Numbered from the stretch's first letter, positions 1 through 9,372 are shown. The stretch is 64,000 nucleotides of DNA from Rhizobium sp. CF080 (GCF_000282095.2 NZ_AKKC02000009.1:124001-188000); one strand, 5' to 3'. Translations and numbers: made by a program. The notes: generated from the sequence alone by a model not told the origin.

Positions 1-829
1 CTCGAACGCGCCGGCGCGCTTGGCGAAGCGTGGCGGGAACGGCGAATGCCGAAAAGCCTCGAGGGCAGACGGATCGCCTTGATCGTCGACGATGGTGGCT
101 GGCGCAATACGACGGCGTTCGATCTCGGCATCCAGGCGATGGGCGGCATCTGCGTGCACGCGCCGGTCAGCCTCGGCGGTCGGGAGGCGATCGCTGACCT
201 GGCGGGGTTATCTCAACAACTGGTTCGACATGATCGTCATCCGCACGCCGGAACTCGCCTCGCTCCGGGAACTTGCGGCAATTGCCGAGGCGCCTGTCAT
301 CAATGCCCGGACGCGATCGAACCACCCTTGCGAGACGCTTGGCGATCTCGCCTATATCAGCAACAGGCGCGGCGGAATCGACGGGCTGAAGATCGCCGGT
401 GTGGCGCCGGACGCCAATATTCTGCGGTCCTGGGTCGAGGCGTCGATCTCGCTGCCGATCGAGGTGGTGCAGGTCTATCCGGACGATTGGCATGTGAACG
501 ATCCGGCGCTTCTCAATCTGAATTTCCGGCTGAGTACGGATATGCGCGAGCTTGAGGATGCGGATGTCATCTTCACCGACAGCTGGCCGGGTGGCGTGCC
601 GGAAGGCGAGGTCGCCGACTATCGCATATCGGCCGAGGTTCTCGATCGCTGCCGCCCGGATGCGGTCTTCATCCCCTGTCCGCCGGTGGCTCGCGGCCAG
701 GAAGTGACCGCGGATGCAATGGCGCATCCTGCCTGCCAGAGCAGGGAGGCGAAGGCGTTTCTGCTGCATGCGCAGAACGCGTTGATGGAGTGGATTGTCG
801 GCTGGCCGGGGGTCAGCGCTTCAAGGTGA
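1..829 (+). pseudogene. ornithine/aspartate carbamoyltransferase-family gene, 5' end outside window, frameshifted
   Basis: The 5' end lies before the window. Frame 1 reads a carbamoyltransferase N-terminal part with GRRIALIVDD and LGG-RE-like segments up to about base 200. The homology then continues in frame 2 with DMIVIRTPE, APVINARTRSNHPCETLGDL and ends at TGA 827-829. The switch falls at a run of four G at 204-207; removing one G joins the frames as ADLAG-YLNNW. The HPC element of the carbamoyl phosphate site is present. The usual STRTR loop reads GGWRNTT and the usual HCLP motif reads IPCPP, so the substrate may not be ornithine. The last 17 bases overlap the convergent gene. It may be a real pseudogene or a homopolymer sequencing error. 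Confidence 0.7.
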
Positions 830-2351
830 GACCGACGCCGGCGCGGACGATCTTGTCGTTGGTGCCGCCGCCGCCCGCATGCTCGTATTCGACGTCGCCG
901 GTCAGATCGAGATAGCGGTTGATCGCCCAGGTGAGGCCGGCGCCGCCGATCCACACCGTTTCGTCGCTCGGGCCGCCGCTCGGGAAATCGCGCAGCGTCG
1001 AACTGCCGGTCAACCGGGCGATGAGGTTGTCGCGCATCTCATGGGTCAGCGCTGCCGTCGCCTGGTACTCTACCCAGCCGCTCTGGCCGGGAGTGGTCGA
1101 ATCCTGCACTGTCGTGCGCAGGCCGAGATCGACATTGGTGCCGCGCTGCGGCGACCAGGTGGCGGTGCCGTTGAAGGTGACCGCGCCGACCGATTTCAGG
1201 CGGTCGTCCTCGTAGTCGACGATTTCGTAACCGGTGCCGATTTCGCCGCGCAGTTTTTCGCCCAGATCGAATTCGACGCCGGTGCGCGCCGCATAGCTCT
1301 GGGATGAGCGGGCATAGCCGGAATTGTCGCGCCTGAGGTCGTAGAAGGTGTGGCCGGTCGCCACTTCCACATAGGGGACGAGCGCCGGCGACAGTTCGTA
1401 GCCAAGCCGCAGGCGGCCGTCGATGCCGGTGCGGTTGCGGTCCTTGCTGCTGACGATCGTGCCGTCGGAGAGTTTCGCATCCGTATAGGCCGCGCGGGAC
1501 AGATCGAGTGCGGCGGTGCCACGGATCTTGCCGAAGTCGCGCTGGACGGAGGCGCCGCCGGTGAATTCATGGACGCCGGGTTGGGTCGATGCACCGCCGA
1601 GCGCATTCGGATCGTAGTCGTCCTCACGGGAGAACCGGTAGCCGCCGGTGATATGGGCGACCGTGTCGTTGGAGAGATCGAGCCGCAGGTCCGCATTGAT
1701 ATTCGCTTCGGGCTGCTCGCCCTGGCTGCTGCTGCCGAGGTTGCGCTCCAGCGTGCCTTCGCCCGTCACCGTCAGCGAATGGCGCGACCAGTCGGAGGTC
1801 AACGTTCCGCGGATCGTCGTCGACAGGTAATCGCGACGGATCTTGGTGCCGCTGGAGCGGCGGGTCTCGGTGTCGATGCTCTGGTTGATCGAGGGGCGGA
1901 GCAGGAAGCTGCCCATGCGGATGCCGGTCGGATCGCCCGGTTCGCGAGGCTGTTCCTGGGTCTCGACGGGTTCTGCGCCACGATCGAGCGGCTCTTCACG
2001 GGGCTGGTTCAGATCCTCCTCATAGGGAGGCTCCTGATTGGCGGTCTGGTTGCGGCCGGGCGTGGTGCCGGTCGCGACATTCGGATCGTCCTGATTCTGG
2101 TCTTCGGCGGTATTGGTCGTCGTTTGTGCCGAGGTGCTGCCTCGCAACGCTGTGTTGGAGGCTGTGTTCGAAGTCGGCGACGTGGCGTTCGCGACCGAGG
2201 GCAGAGAGCCGTTCTGCGGCGGAAACGGGCTGCGGGTCTGGGCCATTGCCGGGGAAACGGGCGATGAGACAAGCGCCGAACAGGCCAGCAGAAGGCCGAG
2301 TGCCGCCCGGCGCCTCTGACGCGTCCCGCCTGTCATTGTGGTGATCTTCAT
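813..2351 (-). CDS. outer membrane beta-barrel protein (putative BBP2_2-type porin)
   Basis: This 512-residue protein starts with a signal peptide (positive RRR, then ALGLLLACSALV, cleavage near AMA-Q). A Gln/Thr/Pro-rich disordered stretch follows to about residue 150. The rest is alternating short amphipathic segments ending in aromatic or Arg residues, with a C-terminus GVGLTLKR, as in beta-barrels. I place it with the BBP2_2 (PF10082) putative porins found in rhizobia, from overall pattern only. The start at 2351 was preferred because it directly precedes the signal peptide; the frame stays open upstream to 2456. It converges with the carbamoyltransferase gene and diverges from kdsD. No ligand can be inferred. 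Confidence 0.75.
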   Translation of the reverse strand: MKITTMTGGTRQRRRAALGLLLACSALVSSPVSPAMAQTRSPFPPQNGSLPSVANATSPTSNTASNTALRGSTSAQTTTNTAEDQNQDDPNVATGTTPGRNQTANQEPPYEEDLNQPREEPLDRGAEPVETQEQPREPGDPTGIRMGSFLLRPSINQSIDTETRRSSGTKIRRDYLSTTIRGTLTSDWSRHSLTVTGEGTLERNLGSSSQGEQPEANINADLRLDLSNDTVAHITGGYRFSREDDYDPNALGGASTQPGVHEFTGGASVQRDFGKIRGTAALDLSRAAYTDAKLSDGTIVSSKDRNRTGIDGRLRLGYELSPALVPYVEVATGHTFYDLRRDNSGYARSSQSYAARTGVEFDLGEKLRGEIGTGYEIVDYEDDRLKSVGAVTFNGTATWSPQRGTNVDLGLRTTVQDSTTPGQSGWVEYQATAALTHEMRDNLIARLTGSSTLRDFPSGGPSDETVWIGGAGLTWAINRYLDLTGDVEYEHAGGGGTNDKIVRAGVGLTLKR

Positions 2352-2497
2352 AGGCCTGCCTGGGCAATCGCAAATGCTTACCCAAACGTAAAGCCATGTG
2401 GTTAACGTTTGGTTGCGACGCCATAGAGGGTGGCCAACTTGTTTGCCCCGCGCCAAAGCGGATAGACTTGAAAGACGAAAAGAGCTAAGCCTTGCCC

Positions 2498-3493
2498 ATG
2501 ATCAAGAGAGCTTTGCAACTGGTCGAGAACGACGTAGTCGATTCCGCCTTGAGAACGATTTCCTTCGGGAAACAAGGGCTTAACGCGCTGGAGCTGGCGC
2601 TTCAGAATGGTCTCGGGGACGCCTTCCGCAAGGCTGCGGAACTGATTGGAAACATCGAGGGCCGGGTCGTCGTAACCGGGGTCGGCAAGAGCGGACATAT
2701 CGGCCGCAAGATCGCGGCGAGCCTCGCCTCGACCGGCACGCCCGCCTTTTTCGTCCATTCAGGGGAAGCCAATCACGGCGATCTCGGCATGATCGCGTCG
2801 AGCGATGTGGTGCTGGCGCTCTCCTGGGGCGGCGAGACCGCTGAGCTGCAGGGCATCGTCTCCTTCACCCGTCGATTCTCCATTCCGCTGATCGCGATAA
2901 CGTCAGGCGCGCTTTCGACGCTGGCCCGCGAGGCCGATGTCGTGCTGCTGCTGCCCAAGGAACAGGAAGCCTGCCCTCACGGCCTGGCGCCGACCACCTC
3001 GACGCTGATGCAGCTTGCGATCGGCGATGCGCTCGCCGTGGCGCTGCTCGAAGCGCGCGGTTTCTCGGCAACCGATTTCCGCGTCTACCATCCGGGCGGC
3101 AAGCTTGGCGCGATGCTGAGCCATGTCAGCGACCTGATGCATACCGGTGACCGGTTGCCGCTGGTGAAAACGGGCGTCCTCATGCCGGAAGCGATCGAGG
3201 AACTGTCCCGCAAGCGTTTCGGTTGCGTCGGCGTGCTCGACGGGGACGGCTGCGTCTGTGGCGTGATCACCGATGGCGATATCTCCCGCCACCTGGACCT
3301 CGATTTGCGCCAGACACGCGTAGAGGATGTGATGACCCGCAATCCCAAGACGGTCGACAAGGAAACCCTCGCGACCAAGGCGATGGCCATCCTCAACAAG
3401 CACAGCATCGGGGCGCTGCTCGTCGTCGATGCGGAGCGCAAGCCGGTTGGCATCGTCCACTTCCACGACCTGCTGCGCGTCGGCGTCGCCTGA
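2498..3493 (+). CDS. kdsD: arabinose-5-phosphate isomerase, KpsF/GutQ family
   Basis: The product interconverts ribulose 5-phosphate and arabinose 5-phosphate, the first step of Kdo synthesis for lipopolysaccharide, in the cytoplasm. An N-terminal SIS domain (about residues 30-170) holds VTGVGKSGHIGRK and SWGGETAEL. Two CBS domains follow (about 200-325, with GVITDGDISRHL and SIGALLVVD). The length of 331 residues matches the family. An in-frame TTG at 2492 has slightly better spacing to AAAGAG and could be the start instead; both give the same protein apart from two residues. It is a single gene with its own divergent promoter region against the barrel protein. Confidence 0.92.
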   Translation: MIKRALQLVENDVVDSALRTISFGKQGLNALELALQNGLGDAFRKAAELIGNIEGRVVVTGVGKSGHIGRKIAASLASTGTPAFFVHSGEANHGDLGMIASSDVVLALSWGGETAELQGIVSFTRRFSIPLIAITSGALSTLAREADVVLLLPKEQEACPHGLAPTTSTLMQLAIGDALAVALLEARGFSATDFRVYHPGGKLGAMLSHVSDLMHTGDRLPLVKTGVLMPEAIEELSRKRFGCVGVLDGDGCVCGVITDGDISRHLDLDLRQTRVEDVMTRNPKTVDKETLATKAMAILNKHSIGALLVVDAERKPVGIVHFHDLLRVGVA

Positions 3494-3519
3494 CGTCGAG
3501 CGACTTCGGGCGGAATGAT

Positions 3520-3978
3520 TTACGCCGCTTCGACCCTGAGGTCGCGGCCGCTTGCCGCCACGACCTTCACCTGCGTGCCGGCCGGCAGGTCGGGTCCCAT
3601 CACCGACCACCATGTATCGTCGAGACGAATGCGGCCGCGCCCTTCGCTGATCGGTTCGTGGAGTGTCGCGGTGCGGCCGACCAGGCTTTCGCCACGACGA
3701 TTGAGATTGGGCTCGTCGGTTGCCTGGTTGCGGCTGGCATAGAAGCGCCGGCCGGCGAGCGCGAAGGCGCCGGAAAGTAGCGCGAAGAGCAGGAGCTGGA
3801 CGTGCCAGCTCCAGAAGGCCGCGTCCCAGAGCGCCAGAGACAGAACGCCGATGACGATCGCGGCCGCGCCGATCCAGATCAGGAAGACGCCGGGCGCCGC
3901 GAGTTCGGCGGCGAGGAGGACGACACCGAGGATCCACCAGCTCCAGGGACCGAGATTGACCACAGCATCATGCAGCAT
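3520..3978 (-). CDS. NfeD-family membrane protein
   Basis: A 152-residue short-form NfeD protein. Three hydrophobic segments (roughly residues 12-30, 33-52 and 60-77) are followed by a soluble C-terminal OB-fold domain with LVGRTATLHEPI and a GRIRLDDTWW segment typical of NfeD. Such proteins act with SPFH/stomatin proteins at membrane microdomains. The gene starts 3 bases after the SPFH gene stops, on the same strand, so the two are very likely co-transcribed and translationally linked, as in the E. coli qmcA-ybbK arrangement. The precise biochemical role is not established for this family. Confidence 0.9.
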   Translation of the reverse strand: MLHDAVVNLGPWSWWILGVVLLAAELAAPGVFLIWIGAAAIVIGVLSLALWDAAFWSWHVQLLLFALLSGAFALAGRRFYASRNQATDEPNLNRRGESLVGRTATLHEPISEGRGRIRLDDTWWSVMGPDLPAGTQVKVVAASGRDLRVEAA

Positions 3979-3981
3979 GGT

Positions 3982-5019
3982 TCAGGTCTCTGAAGAGTTT
4001 GGGTTGAACGGGTTGAGGATCGGCGTGGTGCGCGGGGTGGGCTGGGGACGCGGGCCGGCCGGCGAGCGCGGCGGTGCGGCAGGCCCCGAGCCGTCGCCGA
4101 AAACTTCCTTGGCAATGGCGCCGATGCCGCCGAGCGAACCGATGATGGAGGACGCCTCCAGCGGCATCAGCACGATCTTCGAATTCGGCGCCTTGCCGAT
4201 CGCGACCAGCGCTTCCGTGTATTTCTGGGCGACGAAATAGTTGATCGCCTGCACGTCTCCGGCGGCGATCGCCTGGGAGACGGCCTGGGTAGCCCTGGCT
4301 TCGGCTTCCGCCAGGCGCTCACGGGCCTCGGCTTCCCGGAACGCGGCCTCGCGCTTGCCTTCCGCTTCGAGAACCGCCGCCTGCTTGGCGCCCTCGGCGC
4401 GCAGGATCTGGGCGCTGCGCGAGCCTTCGGCCTCGAGGATCTGGGCGCGCTTCTCGCGCTCGGCCTTCATCTGTCGACCCATGGATTCGACGAGGTCGGC
4501 CGGCGGCTGGATGTCCTTGATCTCGACGCGGGTGACCTTGATGCCCCAGGGGCCGACGGCCTCGTCGACGACGCGCAGCAGCCGCTCGTTGATGACTTCG
4601 CGGTTGGACAGCAGCTCATCGAGGTCCATCGAACCCATGACCGAGCGGATATTGGTCATGGTGAGGTTCTGGATGGCGTTTTCGAGATTGGAAATCTGGT
4701 AGGCGGCCTGGGCCGGATTGAGGACCTGGTAGAAGGACACCGCATCGGCAGAGACGCTGGCATTGTCCTTGGTGATGACCTCCTGGGTCGGAATACTGAG
4801 GACCTGTTCCATGACGTTCATGCGCACCCCGATGCGCTCGATGAAGGGTGTCAGCAGGTTGAGGCCGGGCTCCAGCGTGCGGGTGTAGCGGCCAAAACGC
4901 TCCACCGTGTAGCGATAACCCTGAGGCACGGTCTTGATCCCGGCAAACAGGACCAGGATGATCAGCACCACGATGCCGATCACAACGATATCGAAGCCAC
5001 CCAGGCCGCCCAAGTTCAT
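3982..5019 (-). CDS. qmcA: SPFH/band 7 (stomatin-like) membrane protein
   Basis: A 345-residue SPFH protein with one N-terminal membrane anchor (IVVIGIVVLIILVLFAGI). The band 7 domain follows (about residues 30-190) with KTVPQGYRYTVERFGRY and EVITKDNASVSADAV. A long charged helical region rich in Ala, Glu and Arg (about 190-265) should form a coiled coil, and the tail is Pro-rich. Family members form ring-shaped oligomers on the inner membrane and influence protease complexes such as FtsH. It is the first gene of a two-gene unit with the NfeD gene. Transcription diverges from queC across a 191-base intergenic region. Confidence 0.9.
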   Translation of the reverse strand: MNLGGLGGFDIVVIGIVVLIILVLFAGIKTVPQGYRYTVERFGRYTRTLEPGLNLLTPFIERIGVRMNVMEQVLSIPTQEVITKDNASVSADAVSFYQVLNPAQAAYQISNLENAIQNLTMTNIRSVMGSMDLDELLSNREVINERLLRVVDEAVGPWGIKVTRVEIKDIQPPADLVESMGRQMKAEREKRAQILEAEGSRSAQILRAEGAKQAAVLEAEGKREAAFREAEARERLAEAEARATQAVSQAIAAGDVQAINYFVAQKYTEALVAIGKAPNSKIVLMPLEASSIIGSLGGIGAIAKEVFGDGSGPAAPPRSPAGPRPQPTPRTTPILNPFNPNSSET

Positions 5020-5210
5020 GACTTTCCTCCATCTTGGCGGTAAGCCCGCCAGGTCACACGTGATGAGTTAGCACGTTCTTTGCAGGGAAGAAATGACAGC
5101 TCGACGCTGTCGATGTCGCCCGGGTTATTCACAAGGACGCACCGGCGGTCTAGAGAGCAGGTTCGAACACCCGGTCGCAGCCTACCCGGTCAAAACAAGG
5201 ATGAAAGCCC

Positions 5211-5921
5211 ATGAAAACCATCGTCGTCTGCTCCGGCGGATTGGATTCCGTATCGCTCGCCCACAGGATTGCCGCCCAGCAGCAACTGCTCGGCCTGATT
5301 TCTTTCGACTACGGCCAGCGGCACAGCAAGGAACTCGATTTCGCCGCCGCCTGCGCCGCGCGGCTCGGCGTCTTCCACGAGATCATCGACATGCGCGGAA
5401 TCGGCAGCCGGCTGACCGGTTCGGCCTTGACTGATGATCTCGATGTGCCGGACGGGCATTATGCCGAGGAGACGATGCGCGTCACCGTGGTGCCGAACCG
5501 CAATGCGATCATGCTGTCGGTCGCCTTCGGGGTAGCGGCGGCGCGCGGAGCCGATGCGGTGGCGATCGCCGTGCATGGCGGCGACCACTTCATCTATCCC
5601 GATTGCCGTCCGGGTTTCATCGACGCCTTCCAGGCGATGCAGGATCATGCGCTGGAGGGTTACGCCTTGGTCAGGCTGTTTGCACCTTATGTGAACGGCT
5701 CGAAGGCGGATATCGTCACGGACGGTACCAGGCATGGAACGCCGTTTGGGGAGACCTGGTCGTGCTACAAAGGCGGTGCCCAACATTGCGGCCGCTGCGG
5801 GACCTGCGTCGAGCGGCGCGAGGCCTTCCATCTCGCCGGGATCGAGGATCCGACGGAATACGAGGACCCGGATTTCTGGAAGGCCGCCACGGACGGCTTC
5901 AAGGCCACCGAGGTGCGGTGA
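5211..5921 (+). CDS. queC: 7-cyano-7-deazaguanine synthase
   Basis: QueC converts 7-carboxy-7-deazaguanine to preQ0 with ATP and ammonia, in queuosine biosynthesis. The 236-residue protein opens with the PP-loop ATP-binding motif SGGLDS. It carries ISFDYGQRHSKEL and VVPNRNAIMLSVA, and ends with the four-cysteine zinc site in the segment SCYKGGAQHCGRCGTCVERR. The ATG at 5211 lies about ten bases after AAGGA. The other queuosine genes are not adjacent. I saw no preQ1 riboswitch in the leader. It is convergent with hemH, with six bases between the stop codons. Confidence 0.95.
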   Translation: MKTIVVCSGGLDSVSLAHRIAAQQQLLGLISFDYGQRHSKELDFAAACAARLGVFHEIIDMRGIGSRLTGSALTDDLDVPDGHYAEETMRVTVVPNRNAIMLSVAFGVAAARGADAVAIAVHGGDHFIYPDCRPGFIDAFQAMQDHALEGYALVRLFAPYVNGSKADIVTDGTRHGTPFGETWSCYKGGAQHCGRCGTCVERREAFHLAGIEDPTEYEDPDFWKAATDGFKATEVR

Positions 5922-5927
5922 GGCGGG

Positions 5928-6962
5928 TTACACCCAGCCCTGAAGTTCGCGGCGGACAACCTTCTCCAGCACGGTCATACCGCCCGGACTGTCGTTCAGG
6001 CAGGGGACATGTGCGAACTTTTCGCCGCCGTGATGCAGGAAGATCTCGCCCGCTTCTTCGGCGATCTCTTCGAGCGTTTCCAGACAGTCGGAGACGAAGC
6101 CGGGGTTCATCACCGCGATACGCTTGACGCCGTCATGGGCAAGTTTCTCGACCGTCTTGTCGGTATAGGGCTGCAGCCATTCCTCGGGCCCGAAACGGGA
6201 CTGGAAGGTGATCATGAAATTTTTGTCGGTGAAGCCGAGGGCCTCCTTCAGCAGTCGCGCGGTCTTCTGGCAATGGCAGTAATAGGGGTCGCCCGCCTTG
6301 AAATAGGATTGCGGGATGCCGTGGAAGGAGGCGATCAGCATTTCCGGCTCCCAGTCGAGCGCAGCATATTTCGCCCTGACGGAGTCCGCCAAAGCCTCGA
6401 TATAGGCCGGCTCGTCGTGATAGGGCGGCACGGTGCGCAGCGCCGGCTGCCAACGCAGCTTCATCAGGTGTTCGAAGGCCTTGTCGTTGACGGTGGCGGT
6501 GGTGGAGGCCGCATATTGCGGATAGAGCGGGAAGAGGAGGATCTTCTCGCAGCCCTTTTCCTTCAGCGCGTCGATGCGCTCCGCGATTGACGGTTTTCCG
6601 TAGCGCATCGCCCAGTCGACGACGACATTCGGCAGGTCCTTCAGCCGCTCGGCCATCAACTCGCCCTGGCTGCGGGTATAGGTGCGCAGGTAGCTTTCGT
6701 TCAAATCCTTGTTCCAGATCGCCTCGTAGGCCTTGCCGACCTTCTGCGGCCGCTTGTTGAGCACGATGCCGTAGAGGATCGGGTACCAGTAAAGCCGAGA
6801 CCACTCGATCACCCGCTTGTCGGAGAGAAACTCGGAGAGATAGCGCCGCATCGACCAGTAGTCCGTGCCGTCGGGCGTGCCGAGATTGACGAGCAGCACG
6901 CCGACCTTGCCGAAACTCACCTTCGGATGATCGGAGGGCATGTGGGCGGAATTGGAGGTCAT
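5928..6962 (-). CDS. hemH: ferrochelatase
   Basis: Ferrochelatase inserts ferrous iron into protoporphyrin IX, the last step of haem synthesis, at the inner membrane. The 344-residue protein has GVLLVNLGTPDGTDYWSMR near the N-terminus. The catalytic region reads LIASFHGIPQSYFKAGDPY, with the conserved His. NFMITFQSRFGPEEWLQPYT and the acidic ETLEEIAEEAGE near the C-terminus are family features. The ATG at 6962 gives MTSNSAHMPSD; the internal ATG at 6941 is an alternative. The frame stays open further upstream but that part has no family resemblance. It is monocistronic, with a terminator for the nucleotidase gene just upstream. Confidence 0.95.
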   Translation of the reverse strand: MTSNSAHMPSDHPKVSFGKVGVLLVNLGTPDGTDYWSMRRYLSEFLSDKRVIEWSRLYWYPILYGIVLNKRPQKVGKAYEAIWNKDLNESYLRTYTRSQGELMAERLKDLPNVVVDWAMRYGKPSIAERIDALKEKGCEKILLFPLYPQYAASTTATVNDKAFEHLMKLRWQPALRTVPPYHDEPAYIEALADSVRAKYAALDWEPEMLIASFHGIPQSYFKAGDPYYCHCQKTARLLKEALGFTDKNFMITFQSRFGPEEWLQPYTDKTVEKLAHDGVKRIAVMNPGFVSDCLETLEEIAEEAGEIFLHHGGEKFAHVPCLNDSPGGMTVLEKVVRRELQGWV

Positions 6963-7020
6963 GCGGATACTTTCGGTTGAACGATAGGCGCGCGCTTTAT
7001 CTGCGGGATTACTTAGGAAG

Positions 7021-7049
7021 AAAAACCGGCCCGGGAAAGCCCGGGCCGG
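7021..7049 (-). terminator. intrinsic terminator of the 5'-nucleotidase gene
   Basis: A perfect 10-base inverted repeat (CCGGCCCGGG / CCCGGGCCGG, loop AAAG) at 7026-7049 is followed on the minus strand by TTTTTCTTC. It lies 45 bases beyond the stop codon of the minus-strand nucleotidase gene. Confidence 0.9.
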
Positions 7050-7093
7050 CTGAAGAAAACGGGACAAATTGTCCTTGTCAGCGATGCCGCGGC

Positions 7094-9190
7094 TTATTTC
7101 GCCGGCAGTTCCAGCTCGGCCCCGACCTGGATGACATTCGGATGGCGCAGCGCGTTCAGCTTGGCAATCTCGGTCCACTTCTCGCCGTCGCCATAGGTGG
7201 CTTCGGCGATCTTCCAGAGCGAGTCACCCTTGGCGACCGTGTACTTGGTCGGGCCGGCCGGCTTTGCAGCGGTTGCCGCCGGAGTAGCCGGCGCTGCCGC
7301 CATGGTATTCGGAGCCGGTGCCACCGGTGCGGGAGCCGCCGGCTTGGGGGCGGCCGGAGCGGCTGCCATCGTGTTCGGCGCAGGTGCTGCGGGTGCTGCC
7401 GGAGCTGCCACGGTCGGGGCAGGGGCAGCGGGTGCCGGAGCAGCAGGAGCCGCCATGGTCGGTGCCGGTGCGGCTGGTGCAGGCGTTGCGGGAGCCGGGG
7501 TAGCTGGAGCGGCAGCCGTCGGAGCCGCTGCCGGAGGAGCGGCAGGCGCAGGCTTTGCCGGCGGCGTGTAGCTTGCCGGGGTCAGGTCGGTGACGCGGCC
7601 GTCCGTATAGGGCTTGTAGGGGGTATGGGCAACGATGAATTCCGCCGTCACGTCGGCGAGGTCCGGACCGTAGTCATAGGCGTTCTTGCCGCCGGTCTTG
7701 AAGATGGCATAACCATCACCGCCTGCGCGCATGAAATTGTTGGTGACGACGCCGTAGGTCTTGGCAGGGTCGATGGCGACGAACTTGTCGCCGTCCTTGA
7801 CCTGCACGTCGCTGACCTTGGCCCCGGCCGGCTTCGACTTGTCGAAGGAATATTTGAGACCGGCGACCTGCGGGAAACGACCCGCGCCGTCATCGATCTG
7901 GCTGACGCCATTTTCGAGCGCCTTGACGACATCGGCACCGGTGAGCTGGAAGGTGGCGAGCGTGTTCTGGAAGGGCAGGACGCTGACGACTTCGCCCTGG
8001 GTGACTTCGCCGGCGTCGATCGAGGCGCGCAAGCCGCCGCCGTTCTGGATGGCGATGGTGATGCCCTGGCCCTTGGTGCGCTCGAGCATGGCGTCGGCGA
8101 CGAGGTTGCCCATCGAGCATTCCTTGGCACGGCAGACGCGGCGGTCGCCGTCGATGACGGCGTCAGAGGCGCCGACGATCTTCTTCTTCATGTCCTCGAT
8201 CGGCTTCTTCAGCTCCGCGACGCGGGCCAGGAAGACCGGGTCCGGCGTGATCGACTTGTCCATGAGGATCGGCTCGCCTTCGGCCGACTTCACGACGCCG
8301 CTGTCGTCGAAGACGATTTTGATGTCGCCGAGATATTTCGAATACTGATAGGCCTGGACGACCGGCACCTTGTAGCCGCCCGGATTGTCCGACCAGGTCG
8401 GGTAGGGGCCTTCGGCGCCCTTGGCCACGTTCGAGAGCAGCGTGTGGGTATGGCCGCCGACGACGACGTCGACATCGGGGATCTTGGCGATCAAGGCAAG
8501 ATCGCGGGGGTAACCCACGTGGGTCAGCGCGATGATCTTGTCGACGCCTTGAGCCTTCAGGCCCTGCACGGCTTCGGTGATCTTCGCGACATCGTCGGCA
8601 ATGGTGATGTTCGGGCCGGGATTGGCGATTTCGGCGGTATCGTTGGTGACGGCGCCAACGATACCGATCTTCTGGCCGCCGACGGTCAGCACCAGCGACG
8701 GCTTGATGCGGTTGCCGATCTTGGCGGCGGCGCTCGGCACGACGTTGGCGGTGACGACCGGGAACTGGATCTTGTCGAGGAAGGTGGCGAGCACGTCGTC
8801 GCTGTCGTCGAATTCATGGTTGCCGACGGTCATGGCGTCGAACTTCATGGCGTTCAGCGCTTCGGCTTCGGCCGCACCCTTGTAGGTCGTGTAGAAGAGC
8901 GAGCCCTGGAAGTTGTCGCCGCCGTTGAGGAGAATGACGTTCTTGTTCTGGGCCTTCAGCGCGTCGCGCGTCTGGTTGATCGCGGTCAGCAGGCGGGAAG
9001 CACCACCGAAGCAGACGCCCTTGCCTTCATCCTCGGCCGAGCAGGTGGAATCGGTCGCGTTGATGGATTCCAGACGCGAGTGGAAGTCGTTGATGTGCAG
9101 GATATTGAGCTCGAAATCGGCAAATGCCGCGCCGCTTGAAAGAGCCATGACCGATGCGGTCAAAAGCCCGAGCCCCAATGTCTTCTTCAT
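7094..9190 (-). CDS. secreted 5'-nucleotidase/UshA-type metallophosphatase with C-terminal LysM domain
   Basis: A 698-residue exported enzyme. The signal peptide (MKKTLGLGLLTASVMALSSGAAFA) is followed by a calcineurin-like metallophosphatase domain with the metal motifs ILHINDFHSR, GGDNFQGS, GNHEFDD, THVGYPRD and GGHTHT (about residues 28-320). The 5'-nucleotidase C-terminal domain carries IAIQNGGGLR and the aromatic ligand segment NNFMRAGGDGYAIF. An Ala/Pro repeat linker spans about residues 540-640. A LysM domain ends the protein (YTVAKGDSLWKIAE ... NVIQVGAELELP). It probably hydrolyses nucleotides or other phosphoesters in the periplasm while LysM tethers it to peptidoglycan. The LysM fusion is uncommon for UshA-type enzymes. 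Confidence 0.92.
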   Translation of the reverse strand: MKKTLGLGLLTASVMALSSGAAFADFELNILHINDFHSRLESINATDSTCSAEDEGKGVCFGGASRLLTAINQTRDALKAQNKNVILLNGGDNFQGSLFYTTYKGAAEAEALNAMKFDAMTVGNHEFDDSDDVLATFLDKIQFPVVTANVVPSAAAKIGNRIKPSLVLTVGGQKIGIVGAVTNDTAEIANPGPNITIADDVAKITEAVQGLKAQGVDKIIALTHVGYPRDLALIAKIPDVDVVVGGHTHTLLSNVAKGAEGPYPTWSDNPGGYKVPVVQAYQYSKYLGDIKIVFDDSGVVKSAEGEPILMDKSITPDPVFLARVAELKKPIEDMKKKIVGASDAVIDGDRRVCRAKECSMGNLVADAMLERTKGQGITIAIQNGGGLRASIDAGEVTQGEVVSVLPFQNTLATFQLTGADVVKALENGVSQIDDGAGRFPQVAGLKYSFDKSKPAGAKVSDVQVKDGDKFVAIDPAKTYGVVTNNFMRAGGDGYAIFKTGGKNAYDYGPDLADVTAEFIVAHTPYKPYTDGRVTDLTPASYTPPAKPAPAAPPAAAPTAAAPATPAPATPAPAAPAPTMAAPAAPAPAAPAPTVAAPAAPAAPAPNTMAAAPAAPKPAAPAPVAPAPNTMAAAPATPAATAAKPAGPTKYTVAKGDSLWKIAEATYGDGEKWTEIAKLNALRHPNVIQVGAELELPAK

Positions 9191-9352
9191 CTGTTCTCTC
9201 CTCTTTCTATTCGGACGGCTTTGCCGCCGCTTTTATCTGTTCTAGTTTTGCAATGTGACAACCGTTCCGGCGGCCATGTTTTCATCAACCGATGGTGGGT
9301 TCAAGGGAAATGTGACAGTCGTGCTTCTGGAAATTAATGCCCGGAAAACGCG

Positions 9353-9372
9353 AAAACCCCGCCGGGGCGGGG
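9353..9372 (-). terminator. intrinsic terminator of the Omp10-like lipoprotein gene
   Basis: On the minus strand CCCCGC-CCCG-GCGGGG is followed directly by TTTTCGCG. It begins 31 bases after the stop of the lipoprotein gene and upstream of the nucleotidase gene. Confidence 0.7.

Noticed and set aside
5020..5210. Possible preQ1 riboswitch before queC
   Set aside because: I could not find the preQ1 aptamer pattern or a regulatory hairpin near the queC start.
6977..9139. 720-codon plus-strand open frame opposite the nucleotidase gene
   Set aside because: It is antisense to a gene with clear domains, is Gly/Arg/Asp-rich without family motifs and is explained by GC-rich third positions. The same applies to 1350-2267, 14080-15873, 36999-38723, 55413-58058 and 61204-63228.
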